Source of the DNA: an uncultured Flavobacteriaceae bacterium
GTDB lineage: Bacteria > Bacteroidota > Bacteroidia > Flavobacteriales > Flavobacteriaceae
Direction: 5' to 3'
DNA length: 43,722 nucleotides
Assembly: GCA_905182575.1 (NCBI GenBank)
Contig: CAJJCA010000015.1
Location: 1-43,722 of the forward strand
Positions 20,202 through 29,771 of this stretch are shown here, in pieces; positions within the stretch are counted from its first letter, which is position 1, and the number at the start of each line of letters is the position of its first letter. Under the pieces are notes generated by a model. The model ran no database searches, had not been told where the DNA came from, and saw nothing but the letters and a program-made list of their open reading frames with translations. Position numbers and translations under genes: made by a program.

Positions 20202-21130
20202 ATGAATCAAAATAATTACAAGTATTTACGGTGGATGGCACCTGTTTTTGTTATTCTTCTAGCAGGATTTGTTATGAGATTAGGCCCCATTACTTCTGCC
20301 TTTTAAAACGTATGGCGAACCAGCCTTCTCAAAAAGTTTATGCTCTTGAAATCCCAGATTCGCTTACTTTTGCAGGTGAAAAAATTGCTCTGACCTCTCC
20401 TGATTTAAAGGAAAGGCTTGACAAGGAATTGTTGGTTAATACCTATTGGCAGTCCAACATGTTGTTGATGATTAAGCGAGCCAATAAGTATTTCCCTGAA
20501 ATTGAAAGAATTTTAGTGGCGCAAGGTATCCCTGAAGATTTTAAGTATTTGGCTGTTATCGAAAGCGGTCTTAGAAAACGTGCGATCTCCCTGCTGGAGC
20601 AAAAGGCTTTTGGCAGCTGATGAAGAATACGGGTAAAGAAATGGGGTTGGAAATAAACACCAATGTTGACGAACGATACCACCTAGAACTGTCAACAGTC
20701 GTGGCTTCAAAATATCTAAAGAAAGCGAAAAGTAAATTGGGTTCTTGGACGCTAGCCGCAGCTTCTTATAATCGAGGGATGTCTGGAATTCAACGGATTT
20801 TAAACACCCAACAAGCAGATGAACTATTTTGATTTACTGCTCGGCACCGAAACCAGCAGGTATGTTTTTAGGATACTTGCAGTTAAACTGATCATGGAAA
20901 ATCCCGCCAAATTTGGATATGTTTATGAGGGTCAGGATTTGTACCAGGCCATTCCTGTTCGTAAATATGGTCTTGATACAGCGATAAATAACCTTGCAGA
21001 ATTTTCTAAGGAAATAGATATTAATTATAAAATTCTAAAAATCCATAATCCTTGGTTGTTAGAAAATCACTTAAATAACAAGTCAAGAAAGCGTTACGAG
21101 ATTTCTATACCTGAAAAAGGGTATTATTAA
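20202..21130 (+). CDS. Lytic murein transglycosylase (SLT/MltD-like), frameshifted
   Basis: Cleaves the glycan strands of peptidoglycan, forming 1,6-anhydro ends. From the ATG at 20202 there is an N-terminal membrane or signal helix (MAPVFVILLAGFVMRLG). The SLT domain follows with the catalytic Glu in LAVIESGL, GFWQLMKNTGKEMGL, the RYHLELSTVVASKYLKKA segment and AAASYNRGMSGIQRIL. Shifts near 20300, extra bases near 20572 and 20590 and an extra G near 20820 divide the frame; correcting them gives ESGLENVRSPAGAKGFWQLM and ADNYFDLLLGTETSRY. About 307 aa; no LysM repeats are seen. Its stop shares the palindromic TTAA with the convergent TPR gene. Confidence 0.87.
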
Positions 21131-21646
21131 ATTTTCTTCATTTGCTGTTGCATTGTCTTCAATTGAGAAGTCAACATGCCATGTTTGTCTAATTTTTTTG
21201 CTTCTGACAAAAGCGCAGTAGCTTCCCTTTTTCTTCGTTTCTGCATCAGTATGCCCGCAAGACTCATTTTTGCCATTGCCAGGTCATGATCCATTGAAAG
21301 ACCAAGTTGAATTGCTTTTTTGAAGCTTTTCTCAGCCGCAGTCAAATTAGTTTGTGATTTGACTAATGCCGTGTAGGTAATGGAAATATCCTTGTTGTTT
21401 TTTAACCAAAGAACTTTCAGGATTTTTAATTCTGTTGAGCCATTTTTCAGTACCTGCGAAATCTTGTTTTCTGAGTCGGAGGAAGGAAAGGAAAATGATT
21501 TCGTTTTTGAAATAAATCAAAACAAACATCCCTGACAGTAGTATCAGGAATATTCCGTTGCCGATTTCGTTCTCGTAAAACTGAGCTCCGCTATAGGCTC
21601 AGTTATTAGTCCAGTGATTATTAAGTTTGAGGTACGTCAGATACAT
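21127..21646 (-). CDS. TPR-containing membrane protein, frameshifted and with an in-frame TGA
   Basis: Reconstructed product of about 172 aa, conserved in flavobacteria but of unknown function. An N-terminal hydrophobic stretch (NGIFLILLSGMFVLIYF) is followed by helical repeats: RLRKQDFAGTEKWLNRIKNPE, KKQQGYFHYLHGI, AAEKSFKKAIQLGLSMDHDLAMAKMSLAGI and REATALLSEAKKLDKHG. An extra A near 21352 splits it; dropping it reads GISQSQTNLTAAEKSF. I place the start at the ATG at 21646 (MYLTYLKLNNHW), but an in-frame TGA at 21599-21601 interrupts codon 16, so the N-terminus is uncertain; ATG at 21529 is a fallback. Confidence 0.65.
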
Positions 21647-21694
21647 ACGCAAATGCTGAAGCAGCAAAGTTAACAAGAATAGTTTTAAAACCGT

Positions 21695-21724
21695 TTGTAG
21701 AAGAAAAAAGATATTGTATATTTG
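21695..21724 (+). promoter_or_regulatory. Promoter of rpmH
   Basis: TTG (21695-21697), a 19-base spacer and TATATTTG (21717-21724) form a full-consensus Bacteroidota housekeeping promoter. The leader to the rpmH ATG is about 33 bases. Confidence 0.75.
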
Positions 21725-21763
21725 CCCGGCTTAAAAAAATAAATAACACAGAGTTTTCATCAA

Positions 21764-21922
21764 ATGAAAAGAACCTTTCAACCCTCGAGAAGAAAAAGAA
21801 GAAACAAACACGGTTTCCGTGAACGCATGGCAACAGCTAACGGCAGGAAAGTACTTGCAAAACGACGTGCTAAAGGTAGAAAGAAGATTTCTGTTTCCTC
21901 CGAGCCTCGTCACAAAAAATGA
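21764..21922 (+). CDS. rpmH: 50S ribosomal protein L34
   Basis: 52-aa bL34 protein, very basic, starting [20 protein letters not shown] and continuing with [19 protein letters not shown], the universal L34 pattern, with a short extra tail ending in RHKK. It is preceded by a full-consensus promoter and followed 20 bases later by a strong terminator, so it is transcribed alone. The usual partners rnpA, yidC and dnaA are not adjacent; carB follows instead. Confidence 0.97.
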   Translation: MKRTFQPSRRKRRNKHGFRERMATANGRKVLAKRRAKGRKKISVSSEPRHKK

Positions 21923-21942
21923 TAAAAATTTTACATTTATAC

Positions 21943-21979
21943 AGGTGTTATTCTTTATAGAATAACACCTTTTTTTTTA
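21943..21979 (+). terminator. Strong rho-independent terminator after rpmH
   Basis: A perfect 12-bp stem, AGGTGTTATTCT (21943-21954) with AGAATAACACCT (21959-21970), loop TTAT, then a run of T. It ends the rpmH transcript 27 bases before the carB ATG. Confidence 0.95.
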
Positions 21980-22006
21980 TATTTAAGAATACTAGAAACT
22001 ATCTTT

Positions 22007-24854
22007 ATGCCTAAACAATCTGAGATAAAAAGTATACTAATTATTGGCTCAGGACCTATTGTAATTGGTCAAGCGTGTGAATTTGATTATGCTGGAACGC
22101 AAGCTTTACGTTCGATTAGAGAGGACGGAATCGAAACAATTTTGATCAATTCGAATCCTGCGACTATCATGACGGACCCTGTATGGCAGATCATGTATAT
22201 CTCAAACCACTGACAAGTAAATCACTTGTCGAGATTCTTAAGAAACACAAAATTGACGCAGTACTCCCCACTATGGGAGGGCAAACCGCTTTGAACCTGT
22301 GTATTGAAGCTGATGATAAAGGCATATGGAAAGACTTTGGTGTTGAAATTATCGGAGTTGACATCGCTGCGATTAATATTACTGAAGACAGAGACCAATT
22401 TAAAAAGCTTTTAAAGACAATAGACATTCCTGTTGCTCCTGCCGAAACGGCTAACTCTTTTTTAAGAGGTAAAGAAATTGCACAGAAATTTGGATTTCCA
22501 TTGGTTATTAGACCTTCCTTCACACTAGGAGGAACTGGAGCTGCAATTTGTTCACAATGCTGATGAGTTCGAAGAACTTCTAACTAGGGGATTGGAGGCT
22601 TCTCCTATTCACGAAGTATTGATTGACAAAGCATTGGTGGGGTGGAAAGAATATGAGCTTGAGTTATTAAGAGATAAAAACGATAATGTAGTAATTATCT
22701 GTACCATAGAAAATATGGATCCCATGGGGATTCATACGGGAGACTCTATCACAGTAGCTCCTGCCATGACACTTTCTGACCCACTTTTCAGAGGATGCGA
22801 GATATGGCAATCAAGATGATGAGAAGTATTGGTGACTTTGCTGGAGGCTGTAACGTTCAGTTTGCTGTAAGTGCTGATGAAAAGGAAGACATCATTGCCA
22901 TTGAAATTAATCCAAGAGTATCGAGATCCTCAGCTCTAGCATCAAAGGCAACAGGATATCCCATTGCAAAGATCGCTGCCAAGTTGGCCATTGGGTATAC
23001 ACTCGATGAATTAAGAACCAAATTACAAAATCGACTTCTGCTTTATTCGAACCCACACTGGATTATGTCATTGTGAAAATACCACGTTGGAACTTTGATA
23101 AGTTTGAGGGTTCTGACAGGAAATTAGGCCTCCAAATGAAATCTGTTGGAGAAGTTATGGGAATCGGGAGATCGTTCCAAGAAGCGCTTCACAAAGCCAC
23201 CCAGTCATTGGAAATTAAAAGAAACGGACTTGGAGCTGATGGAAAAGGTTATAAGGATTATGATCAGATCATAGAAAAGTTAACTAACGCAAGTTGGGAT
23301 AGAGTTTTTGTGATTTATGATGCTATTCAAATGGGAATTCCATTGAGTAGAATTCATGAGATCACAAAAATTGACATGTGGTTTCTTAAACAATATGAAG
23401 AGTTGCACGAATTGGAAAAAGAAATTTCAAAATTCGATATAAAATCAATCGACCAACCCTTGTTGCTTGAAGCTAAACAAAAAGGATTTGCTGACAGACA
23501 AATTGCCCATATGTTGGGATGTCTTGAAAGTCAACTTTACAACAAGCGAGACGAATTAGGCATTCAAAGGGTTTATAAATTAGTTGATACCTGTGCTGCA
23601 GAATTTTCAGCATCAACACCTTATTATTACTCAACATTCGAAGGGAAAATGCAACTTAAAGGTGGAGAACCTTTCAGTGATAATGAGAGCAAAGTAAGCG
23701 ATCGTAAAAAAGTAATCGTGTTGGGTTCAGGCCCTAATAGAATTGGTCAAGGAATCGAATTTGACTACTGTTGTGTTCATGGTGTCTTGGCTGCAAGTGA
23801 ATGTGATTATGAAACCATCATGATCAATTGTAACCCAGAGACCGTTTCTACAGATTTTGATGTTGCCGATAAATTATATTTTGAACCTGTTTTTTGGGAG
23901 CATATTTATGACATCATTCGTCATGAGAAACCCGAAGGCGTAATCGTTCAGTTGGGAGGACAGACTGCTCTTAAATTAGCTGAAAAATTGGATCGTTATG
24001 GCATTAAAATCATCGGAACAAGTTATAAATCTTTAGATCTTGCTGAAGACAGAGGAAGTTTCTCAACCTTGCTGAAGAACAATAACATTCCCTACCCTGA
24101 ATTTGGGGTTGCAGAAACTGCGGAGCAAGCCATCGCTTTAACAGACGAGTTGAGTTTTCCGATTTTGGTACGTCCTTCATATGTTTTGGGAGGTCAAGGT
24201 ATGAAAATTGTCATAAATAAAGAGGAACTAGAAACTCACGTAGTCGATCTTTTAAGAAAAATACCAAACAATAAGCTTTTACTTGATCATTACCTTGATG
24301 GCGCCATAGAAGCTGAAGCCGATGCAATCTGCGATGGTGAAAATGTTTATATTATTGGAATAATGGAGCATATCGAACCCTGTGGAATTCACTCCGGTGA
24401 CTCGAATGCCACACTTCCTGTTTTTAACATTGGAGAGTTTGTTTTACAGCAAATTAAAGACCATACCCACAAAATCGCATTAGCGCTAAACACTGTTGGT
24501 TTGATCAATATTCAGTATGCAATTAAAGACGAAAAAGTTTATGTAATTGAGGCAAATCCTAGGGCTTCAAGAACAGTGCCTTTTATTGCAAAAGCATACA
24601 ATGAACCTTATGTTAACTATGCGACAAAAGTAATGCTAGGACACAACAAGGTGACTGACTTTGATTTTAATCCACAACTTGACGGTTATGCGATTAAACA
24701 ACCGGTTTTCTCTTTTGATAAATTTCCAAATGTAAATAAGCAACTTGGACCTGAAATGAAAAGTACTGGAGAAAGTATTTTGTTTATTGATAGCTTAAAA
24801 GATGATGAGTTTTACGATCTATATGCTAGAAGGAAAATGTATTTGACTAAATAA
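22007..24854 (+). CDS. carB: Carbamoyl-phosphate synthase large subunit, frameshifted
   Basis: Makes carbamoyl phosphate for pyrimidine and arginine synthesis, using ammonia delivered by CarA. Two homologous ATP-grasp halves are present: the first begins [22 protein letters not shown], the second [21 protein letters not shown], each with a GGQTAL motif and an [13 protein letters not shown] or [13 protein letters not shown] loop. The length is about 949 aa. The usual C-terminal allosteric MGS domain seems absent, because the protein ends soon after the second ATP-grasp (residues to about 949, not about 1070). Four single-base shifts lie near 22180, 22550, 22795 and 23025 in the first half; correcting each restores family sequence. 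The second half (23073-24854) is clean. No strong promoter is seen after the rpmH terminator. Confidence 0.95.
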
Positions 24855-24892
24855 ATAATAATTCTTTAAATTCAACATTCATATAAAACTAA

Positions 24893-25375
24893 ATGATAAA
24901 TAAGTATATATTTTTAATTTCTGTAATCTCTTTTGCAGTTCTCTCTAGATTTTTGCCGCATCCACCAAATTTCACTCCGGTTGCTGCAATTGCTTTATTA
25001 TCAAGTAAGGGTTTTAACAACCGTTGGATTGCTCTTTTAATTCCGATGATTATCATGTTTATTTCTGATTTGGTCCTTGGTCTTCATGGGTCAATTCCCT
25101 TTGTTTATGGAGCTTTCATTTTGATTTCTCTTTTTGGGAGTTTTGTTAAGAAAATCAATATTGGCGTAGTCTTATCTTCGTCTGTAATATTCTTTTTGGT
25201 TAGTAATTTCGGAGTTTGGATTCTTTATTACCCCAGCACTTTTACTGATTTAGTCACTTGTTATACCCTAGCCATTCCATTTTTTCTAAACACTATTTTA
25301 GGAGACTTGTTCTTTTCTGCATTGATGATTTACTCCTTTTACTACATGCAAAAGAGACAGATTATTTCGGCATAA
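24893..25375 (+). CDS. DUF6580 family putative transport membrane protein
   Basis: 160-aa integral membrane protein with about five hydrophobic segments. The N-terminus (SRFLPHPPNFTPVAAIALLSS) and an internal IPMIIMFISDLVLGLHGS are the conserved features of this uncharacterised family. In Bacteroidota it is repeatedly found beside BtuB-like TonB-dependent receptors, as here, which suggests a small-molecule uptake role, perhaps resembling the S component of an ECF transporter for a cobamide or related compound; the substrate is inferred. It begins 38 bp after carB and ends 44 bp before the receptor start. No riboswitch fits in the 38-bp gap. Confidence 0.75.
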   Translation: MINKYIFLISVISFAVLSRFLPHPPNFTPVAAIALLSSKGFNNRWIALLIPMIIMFISDLVLGLHGSIPFVYGAFILISLFGSFVKKINIGVVLSSSVIFFLVSNFGVWILYYPSTFTDLVTCYTLAIPFFLNTILGDLFFSALMIYSFYYMQKRQIISA

Positions 25376-25419
25376 ACTATATTTTTACACACATTAATTT
25401 TATTTGTATCCATAAAGAT

Positions 25420-27291
25420 TTGAAATCTCTTTTTTTATTTTTATTTATTTCATTTAACTCATTTTCTCAAGAGTATTTTTTCAAAACAACAGTAAATGAA
25501 GAAAATTCTGACACAGTTACGGCTACAAACGTCTCCCTTGAAGAGGTTGTCGTTTCCGATTCTCGTTTTGCTTTAAAGCGATCACAATCAGGAAAAACGG
25601 TAGTCAAAATTTCATCAAAAGAAATAGAAAAATTTTCAGGTCTCGGTTTGGGAGCACTTTTATCTTCTCATCTTGGAATTGATGTGCTCGGAAGAAATTT
25701 ACATTCAGGACAAAACCCTACTTTATCCATAAGAGGTGGTCGCAACAGACAGGTTTTAATTCTTATTGATGGCGTTCGTGTTTCAGATCCCTCAAGGATT
25801 GATAATGACTTTGACATCAATTCACTCAACCTTGAAATGATGGAGTCGATAGAGGTTGTCAAAGGAGCTGCCAGCGCGCTTTATGGAAGTTCTGCAGCAG
25901 CTGGAGTTGTAAATATTACCACTAAAAAAGCTTCTGAATCTATAAGTGTTTTTATTAAAAAAACATGGGGTACGGAGCAGGCGGCAAATGAACCATTAAA
26001 TAGCGTGAATGCTGGAAATCATAATATTAGTCTTACGGGAACCGCAGCAGGAATTGGTTTTCTAGCTTCCTATGCAGAACGTTATAGTGATGGATTGAGT
26101 GCAGTGAAAGATGGGACTCCAGATGCATTTAATTTAACCAATCTCAACGTTGGCTTTTCAGGTAAGATCAAAGAAGCTGTTAAATGGCAGTTAAAGTGGA
26201 ACAGTGACGAGGTGAGCTCTGATCTTGACAGTGGTTATCCTATAAAAGACGCAGATTATAAATACGGTACTTCATTGAATCGTTATTCTTTAAATACCTC
26301 TTATGCCTATGAGAATGGAAGTTTAAACTTAAATGCTGGTTTTCAAGACAATGATCGTGAATACGAAAGTCCTTTTACCTATGGCTATGAAAGTGATAAT
26401 TTAAATGTTGATTTGTATAATAAATATATTTTTAATAATAAGTTTTATACCATATTGGGGCTTCAATATCAAAACAGCGAAATGGAAGCTGCATACGATA
26501 CTCGTGTTTCCCAGTCAGATGTATACATCAACACGGTTTATCTCGATCCTTCAGGATTTAATTTTAATGTTGGTTTGCGTTATAATCATCATGACAACTA
26601 TGGTGGTAATTTTATTTACAGCATCAACCCCTCTTTTAATATTGATCTGAATGAAAAACGGAAATTAAAACTCCTAACGAGTTACAGTAAAGCTTTTATC
26701 TCACCGGGTCTCTATCAACTGTTCGACCCTGTCTATGGGAATCCAGACTTGAAACCTGAAGAAAACAAAAGTTTTGAATTTGGTTTTGAAATCCGCTCTG
26801 AAAAAAATGCTCTATCCCTGGTGTATTTTAATCGTTCAGAAAATCCAACTTTAATTTTTGACAACACAACTTCTAAATATGGAAACTCTTCTAAAAAAAT
26901 AGTGTATGAAGGCTTGGAGATGGGTTATGAAGTTAATGTTAGAGAAACGATGGACATTCGGTTAAATTATCTTTATACAGATTCAACAACAGGTGATTTA
27001 AGAATGATTTCTAAGCATAGTTTTAACGGGCTTATGGACTTTCCATTGTCTCAAAAAACGAACTTTAATATTATTGGACAATATTATGGCAAAAGAATTG
27101 CGAATGATAAGGTAACCGATTTGGATGCTTACGGTCTTGTTACGCTTCAGCTAAATCACCGACTGGGTAACCAGAATGCAAATTTGTTTTTCAGTGTGGT
27201 AAATTTATTTGATGCGGAATATGTAATTATTCCAGAATACACTACAAGAGGAAGAAATGTCCTTGCTGGAATTTCATTTACAATAGATTAA
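25420..27291 (+). CDS. BtuB-like TonB-dependent outer-membrane receptor
   Basis: Outer-membrane beta-barrel that imports a scarce ligand (vitamin B12-type in BtuB) using TonB energy. About 623 aa and unbroken. I take the TTG at 25420 as start because it gives a short signal peptide (KSLFLFLFISFNSFSQ) with no ATG available in frame. The TonB-box region is VSLEEVVVSDSR. The plug domain has NPTLSIRGGRNRQVLILIDGVRVSDPS and VVKGAASALYGSSAAAGVVNITTKK. The barrel ends with the GRNVLAGISF strand. It is paired with DUF6580 and its stop shares TTAA with the convergent peptidase gene. Ligand identity is inferred from overall resemblance only. Confidence 0.88.
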   Translation: MKSLFLFLFISFNSFSQEYFFKTTVNEENSDTVTATNVSLEEVVVSDSRFALKRSQSGKTVVKISSKEIEKFSGLGLGALLSSHLGIDVLGRNLHSGQNPTLSIRGGRNRQVLILIDGVRVSDPSRIDNDFDINSLNLEMMESIEVVKGAASALYGSSAAAGVVNITTKKASESISVFIKKTWGTEQAANEPLNSVNAGNHNISLTGTAAGIGFLASYAERYSDGLSAVKDGTPDAFNLTNLNVGFSGKIKEAVKWQLKWNSDEVSSDLDSGYPIKDADYKYGTSLNRYSLNTSYAYENGSLNLNAGFQDNDREYESPFTYGYESDNLNVDLYNKYIFNNKFYTILGLQYQNSEMEAAYDTRVSQSDVYINTVYLDPSGFNFNVGLRYNHHDNYGGNFIYSINPSFNIDLNEKRKLKLLTSYSKAFISPGLYQLFDPVYGNPDLKPEENKSFEFGFEIRSEKNALSLVYFNRSENPTLIFDNTTSKYGNSSKKIVYEGLEMGYEVNVRETMDIRLNYLYTDSTTGDLRMISKHSFNGLMDFPLSQKTNFNIIGQYYGKRIANDKVTDLDAYGLVTLQLNHRLGNQNANLFFSVVNLFDAEYVIIPEYTTRGRNVLAGISFTID

Positions 27292-29063
27292 GGCAACTGC
27301 TTTTCACTAACTAAATTTTGTCGGCTCAACATTTTCGGATCCTCAATTGCATTATCAATTGGGAATTCAGTAGTTCTAATTGCTGATCTTGCAGAAGTAC
27401 CGTTGATTTGACCGATGGCTAAGGCAAGAAGAGGTTCTGTAACTTCACCAAGCACGCCCAGATTGGCAATATCTTCTTTAAGCAGAAGTCCAGCATCAGG
27501 GGTTAACCCATCAGAATAGTCAGAAAAACCTGCACTATTAGCAACTTTAAATATAATGGGCTGTAAGGCGTAGGTGTGGTCAGGATTTTTTGTACTGTTG
27601 TTATCTATATAATCGTAAACCGTTATAGAGCCTACATTTTTACCATAAGTAGTATCTCCAATTTGCACTACCTGAATGTGAGGCGCTAGCCCGTTTATCA
27701 GAAGTTCGCTTGCAGAGGCACTTCTTTTAGAAGTTAGGATGTAAACTCTATTTAAATTTAAAGAATTAAGGGCAGTTCCATCACTCATCTCGCTGACAAA
27801 CAGATACTTCATCCAATCAGTATTGTTTCTTGTATGGTAATAGCTCATCAATTTAGAATTGTATATATTTTGAGCAAAAATTTCTCCAGTAAATTGTCCC
27901 GAAATCATACCAGCAAGATAGGCGCAAGAAGAAAGTAGCCCTCCGCCATTGTATCTCAAGTCAATAACCAAATCAGTAATGTTATCTAACTTAAAGCCTG
28001 CAAAAACATTATTTAAATTTTGATCAAAACTTCCCACAAAACCGTTGTACATGAGGTAACCAATTTTAGCCCCCCCTGCGCTGATTGTTTTGCTAATATG
28101 AATTGAATCGTCTTGGAAGTCTTCTACTTTGGTAAGTGTAACGTCTACGCCATTTGGTGTAATACTGCTATTTGAGTAGTCAGCCATGTTAAGTGTATAG
28201 CTTGAATTATCACCAAATAATAATGACCTGTAATTTGAAATCGTTAAGTCTGTACCATTCACTCCTGTAAAAATATCGCCTCTTTTTATGTTTTTTAAGC
28301 TTGCATGAGCGTTTTTTTGTTTGTACTATCCACGCCAAAAATATTATTGCTATCACTAAACCTATTTAAAATAAACTCCACACCATTTGAGGCAGAAATA
28401 CCTGCTAATTGATTGGCAAGTGATACATAATCAGAATCTATCCAACTGAATCGGTCTTCTGAGAATTTTAAAGAGTTGAAAAAATTCATCTGGATCTGGT
28501 TTCTTCCTCAAGTAGGTAGCGTAATCGCCAGTATTATCTTTTTTAGAATCATCCAGATCAGGAACATCTTTTTGCCAGTAGTATAATTCGTTCAGGCTTT
28601 TCCAAATAAAGTCATTTACCGCAAAGTATTTTACTCCTTTAACATCTTGTTTGCATACACTAGTGAGATCAAGACTTAAAGTGATTTTTTCATTGAGAAT
28701 AACTATGTCAGTGATACTCCCAACTGAAATTGATTGTTGGAGTAGGTTTACAGTATCTTCTCCTGCCACTTCGAAACTCCCATTGACTTCAGTATCACCA
28801 TTTTTAATTTTGAATGTATTATTCTGATTAAATAAAATCAGAGAAACCTCACAAGCTGAACTTGATCCAGAACTACTTTTGCTTGTATTAGCATTGTTTT
28901 CGATATTCCAGTATCCACTTAAAAGTTCAGGGTTTACAATCAAATCTGATACAAACTCAGAATTTTCATCAGCAGGAGTTGGAGTAGTGCCGTCATCTTT
29001 TGAGCATGAAGTCAAAAAGAAAGTGAAAGCTATAAATGCTATATAATTATTTTTATTTTTCAT
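27288..29063 (-). CDS. S41-family (C-terminal processing) peptidase lipoprotein, frameshifted
   Basis: Serine protease of the tail-specific/CTP group, anchored by the lipobox LTSC near residue 20. A Ser/Asn-rich N-terminal domain of about 190 aa is followed by a PDZ-like segment (KNIKRGDIFTGVNGTDL) and the peptidase domain, with GYLMYNGFVGSFD, VIDLRYNGGGLLSS and the nucleophile Ser in TSKRSASASELLINGL. One extra T (in TTTTTT near 28486) and one missing A (in the A-run near 28312-28318) divide it; corrected length is 591 aa. A good promoter lies upstream. The last domain carries the peptidase core, so this is not the short C-terminal-truncated type. It is probably an outer-membrane or periplasmic enzyme. 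Confidence 0.88.
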
Positions 29064-29086
29064 CGAAGGTTATAAAGTATTTAAAA

Positions 29087-29114
29087 CAAAATTACACATT
29101 TCATGTCAAACCAA
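29087..29114 (-). promoter_or_regulatory. Promoter of the S41 peptidase gene
   Basis: On the minus strand, TAATTTTG (29087-29094) with TTG at 29112-29114 and a 17-base spacer matches the Bacteroidota consensus. The leader is about 17-20 bases. Confidence 0.5.
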
Positions 29115-29195
29115 ATTGTATTATAAATTTTAAGATTTTTAAGTTTTTTAAATTTTATAAATATAAATTTCAAATAATATTTAAAATAGCATCCC

Positions 29196-29753
29196 ATGAA
29201 TTTTTTTTATTGTTTTATGATTTTATTAGTAAATTTATGACAAAAAGTGGTCAATCAATTTTTAATCATTTTGAAAACACACCAGACGTAACCTATGCCT
29301 CAATTAGTCCAAAAATGTTTCAGCTACTTGGGCAAATGTCATTTCTAGGAAAGGATGATCCAGAGTCTGCGGAAATTTTAGAGATCATAAATAATATAAA
29401 AAGCTTTAAGGTTTTAATTACAGTAGAGGGAGGAAATTCAAAATGAATTTAACGAATGGGTTGATAAAGAAGCAGAAAAAAATGATTTGGAAACCTTAAT
29501 GACAATGAGCGAATCCGATACTGAATTGTTTTTTTATGTCAAACAAGGCAAGTCAGAAAACAAAATTGAAAAGCTATTGATGTATTCTAAGGGCATTTCT
29601 AAAAGTGTGCCAGAAGCCAAAATCAAAGGGCAAGCCATTGAATCTGTAGTGCTCATGATCGAGGGAGATCTTGATCTGTATCAAATCGCTAAATTGGCAG
29701 CAAAAATGGACCTACCAGGTGGAGATCAACTTAAAAAAGCAGGAGTTAAATAG
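29196..29753 (+). CDS. DUF4252 family secreted protein, frameshifted
   Basis: Bacteroidota protein of unknown function, about 185 aa when joined. The ATG at 29196 opens a hydrophobic signal-like stretch (MNFFYCFMILLVNL). After a shift near 29235 the mature part reads SGQSIFNHFENTPDVTYASISPKMFQLL, and after a second shift near 29445 it reads EFNEWVDKEAEKNDLETLM. The ending (LYQIAKLAAKMDLPGGDQLKKA) is the conserved DUF4252 C-terminus. It is divergent from the peptidase gene; the 132 bases between them are extremely A/T-rich and hold only the peptidase promoter. No catalytic residues are known for the family. Confidence 0.75.
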
Positions 29754-29771
29754 CGTTATATTCCCGTATAA

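Noticed and set aside
21599-21601. TGA read as tryptophan or selenocysteine
   Set aside because: Many genes here end in TGA, so it is a stop codon in this organism, and there is no SECIS-like hairpin. The site is next to other likely errors.
22007-24854. Programmed frameshifting in carB, priA, rplI and others
   Set aside because: There is no shared slippery heptamer with a downstream stem-loop or pseudoknot, the shifts go in both directions, and they occur at different, mostly homopolymeric places. Error is simpler.
24855-25420. Cobalamin riboswitch ahead of the DUF6580/BtuB-like genes
   Set aside because: The gaps are 38 and 44 bases and contain no B12-box-like element; a cobalamin riboswitch needs around 200 bases.
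29064-29195. Small RNA or regulatory leader in the A/T-rich gap between the peptidase and DUF4252 genes
   Set aside because: Apart from the peptidase promoter I found no stable hairpin or conserved motif; the gap is only low-complexity A/T sequence.
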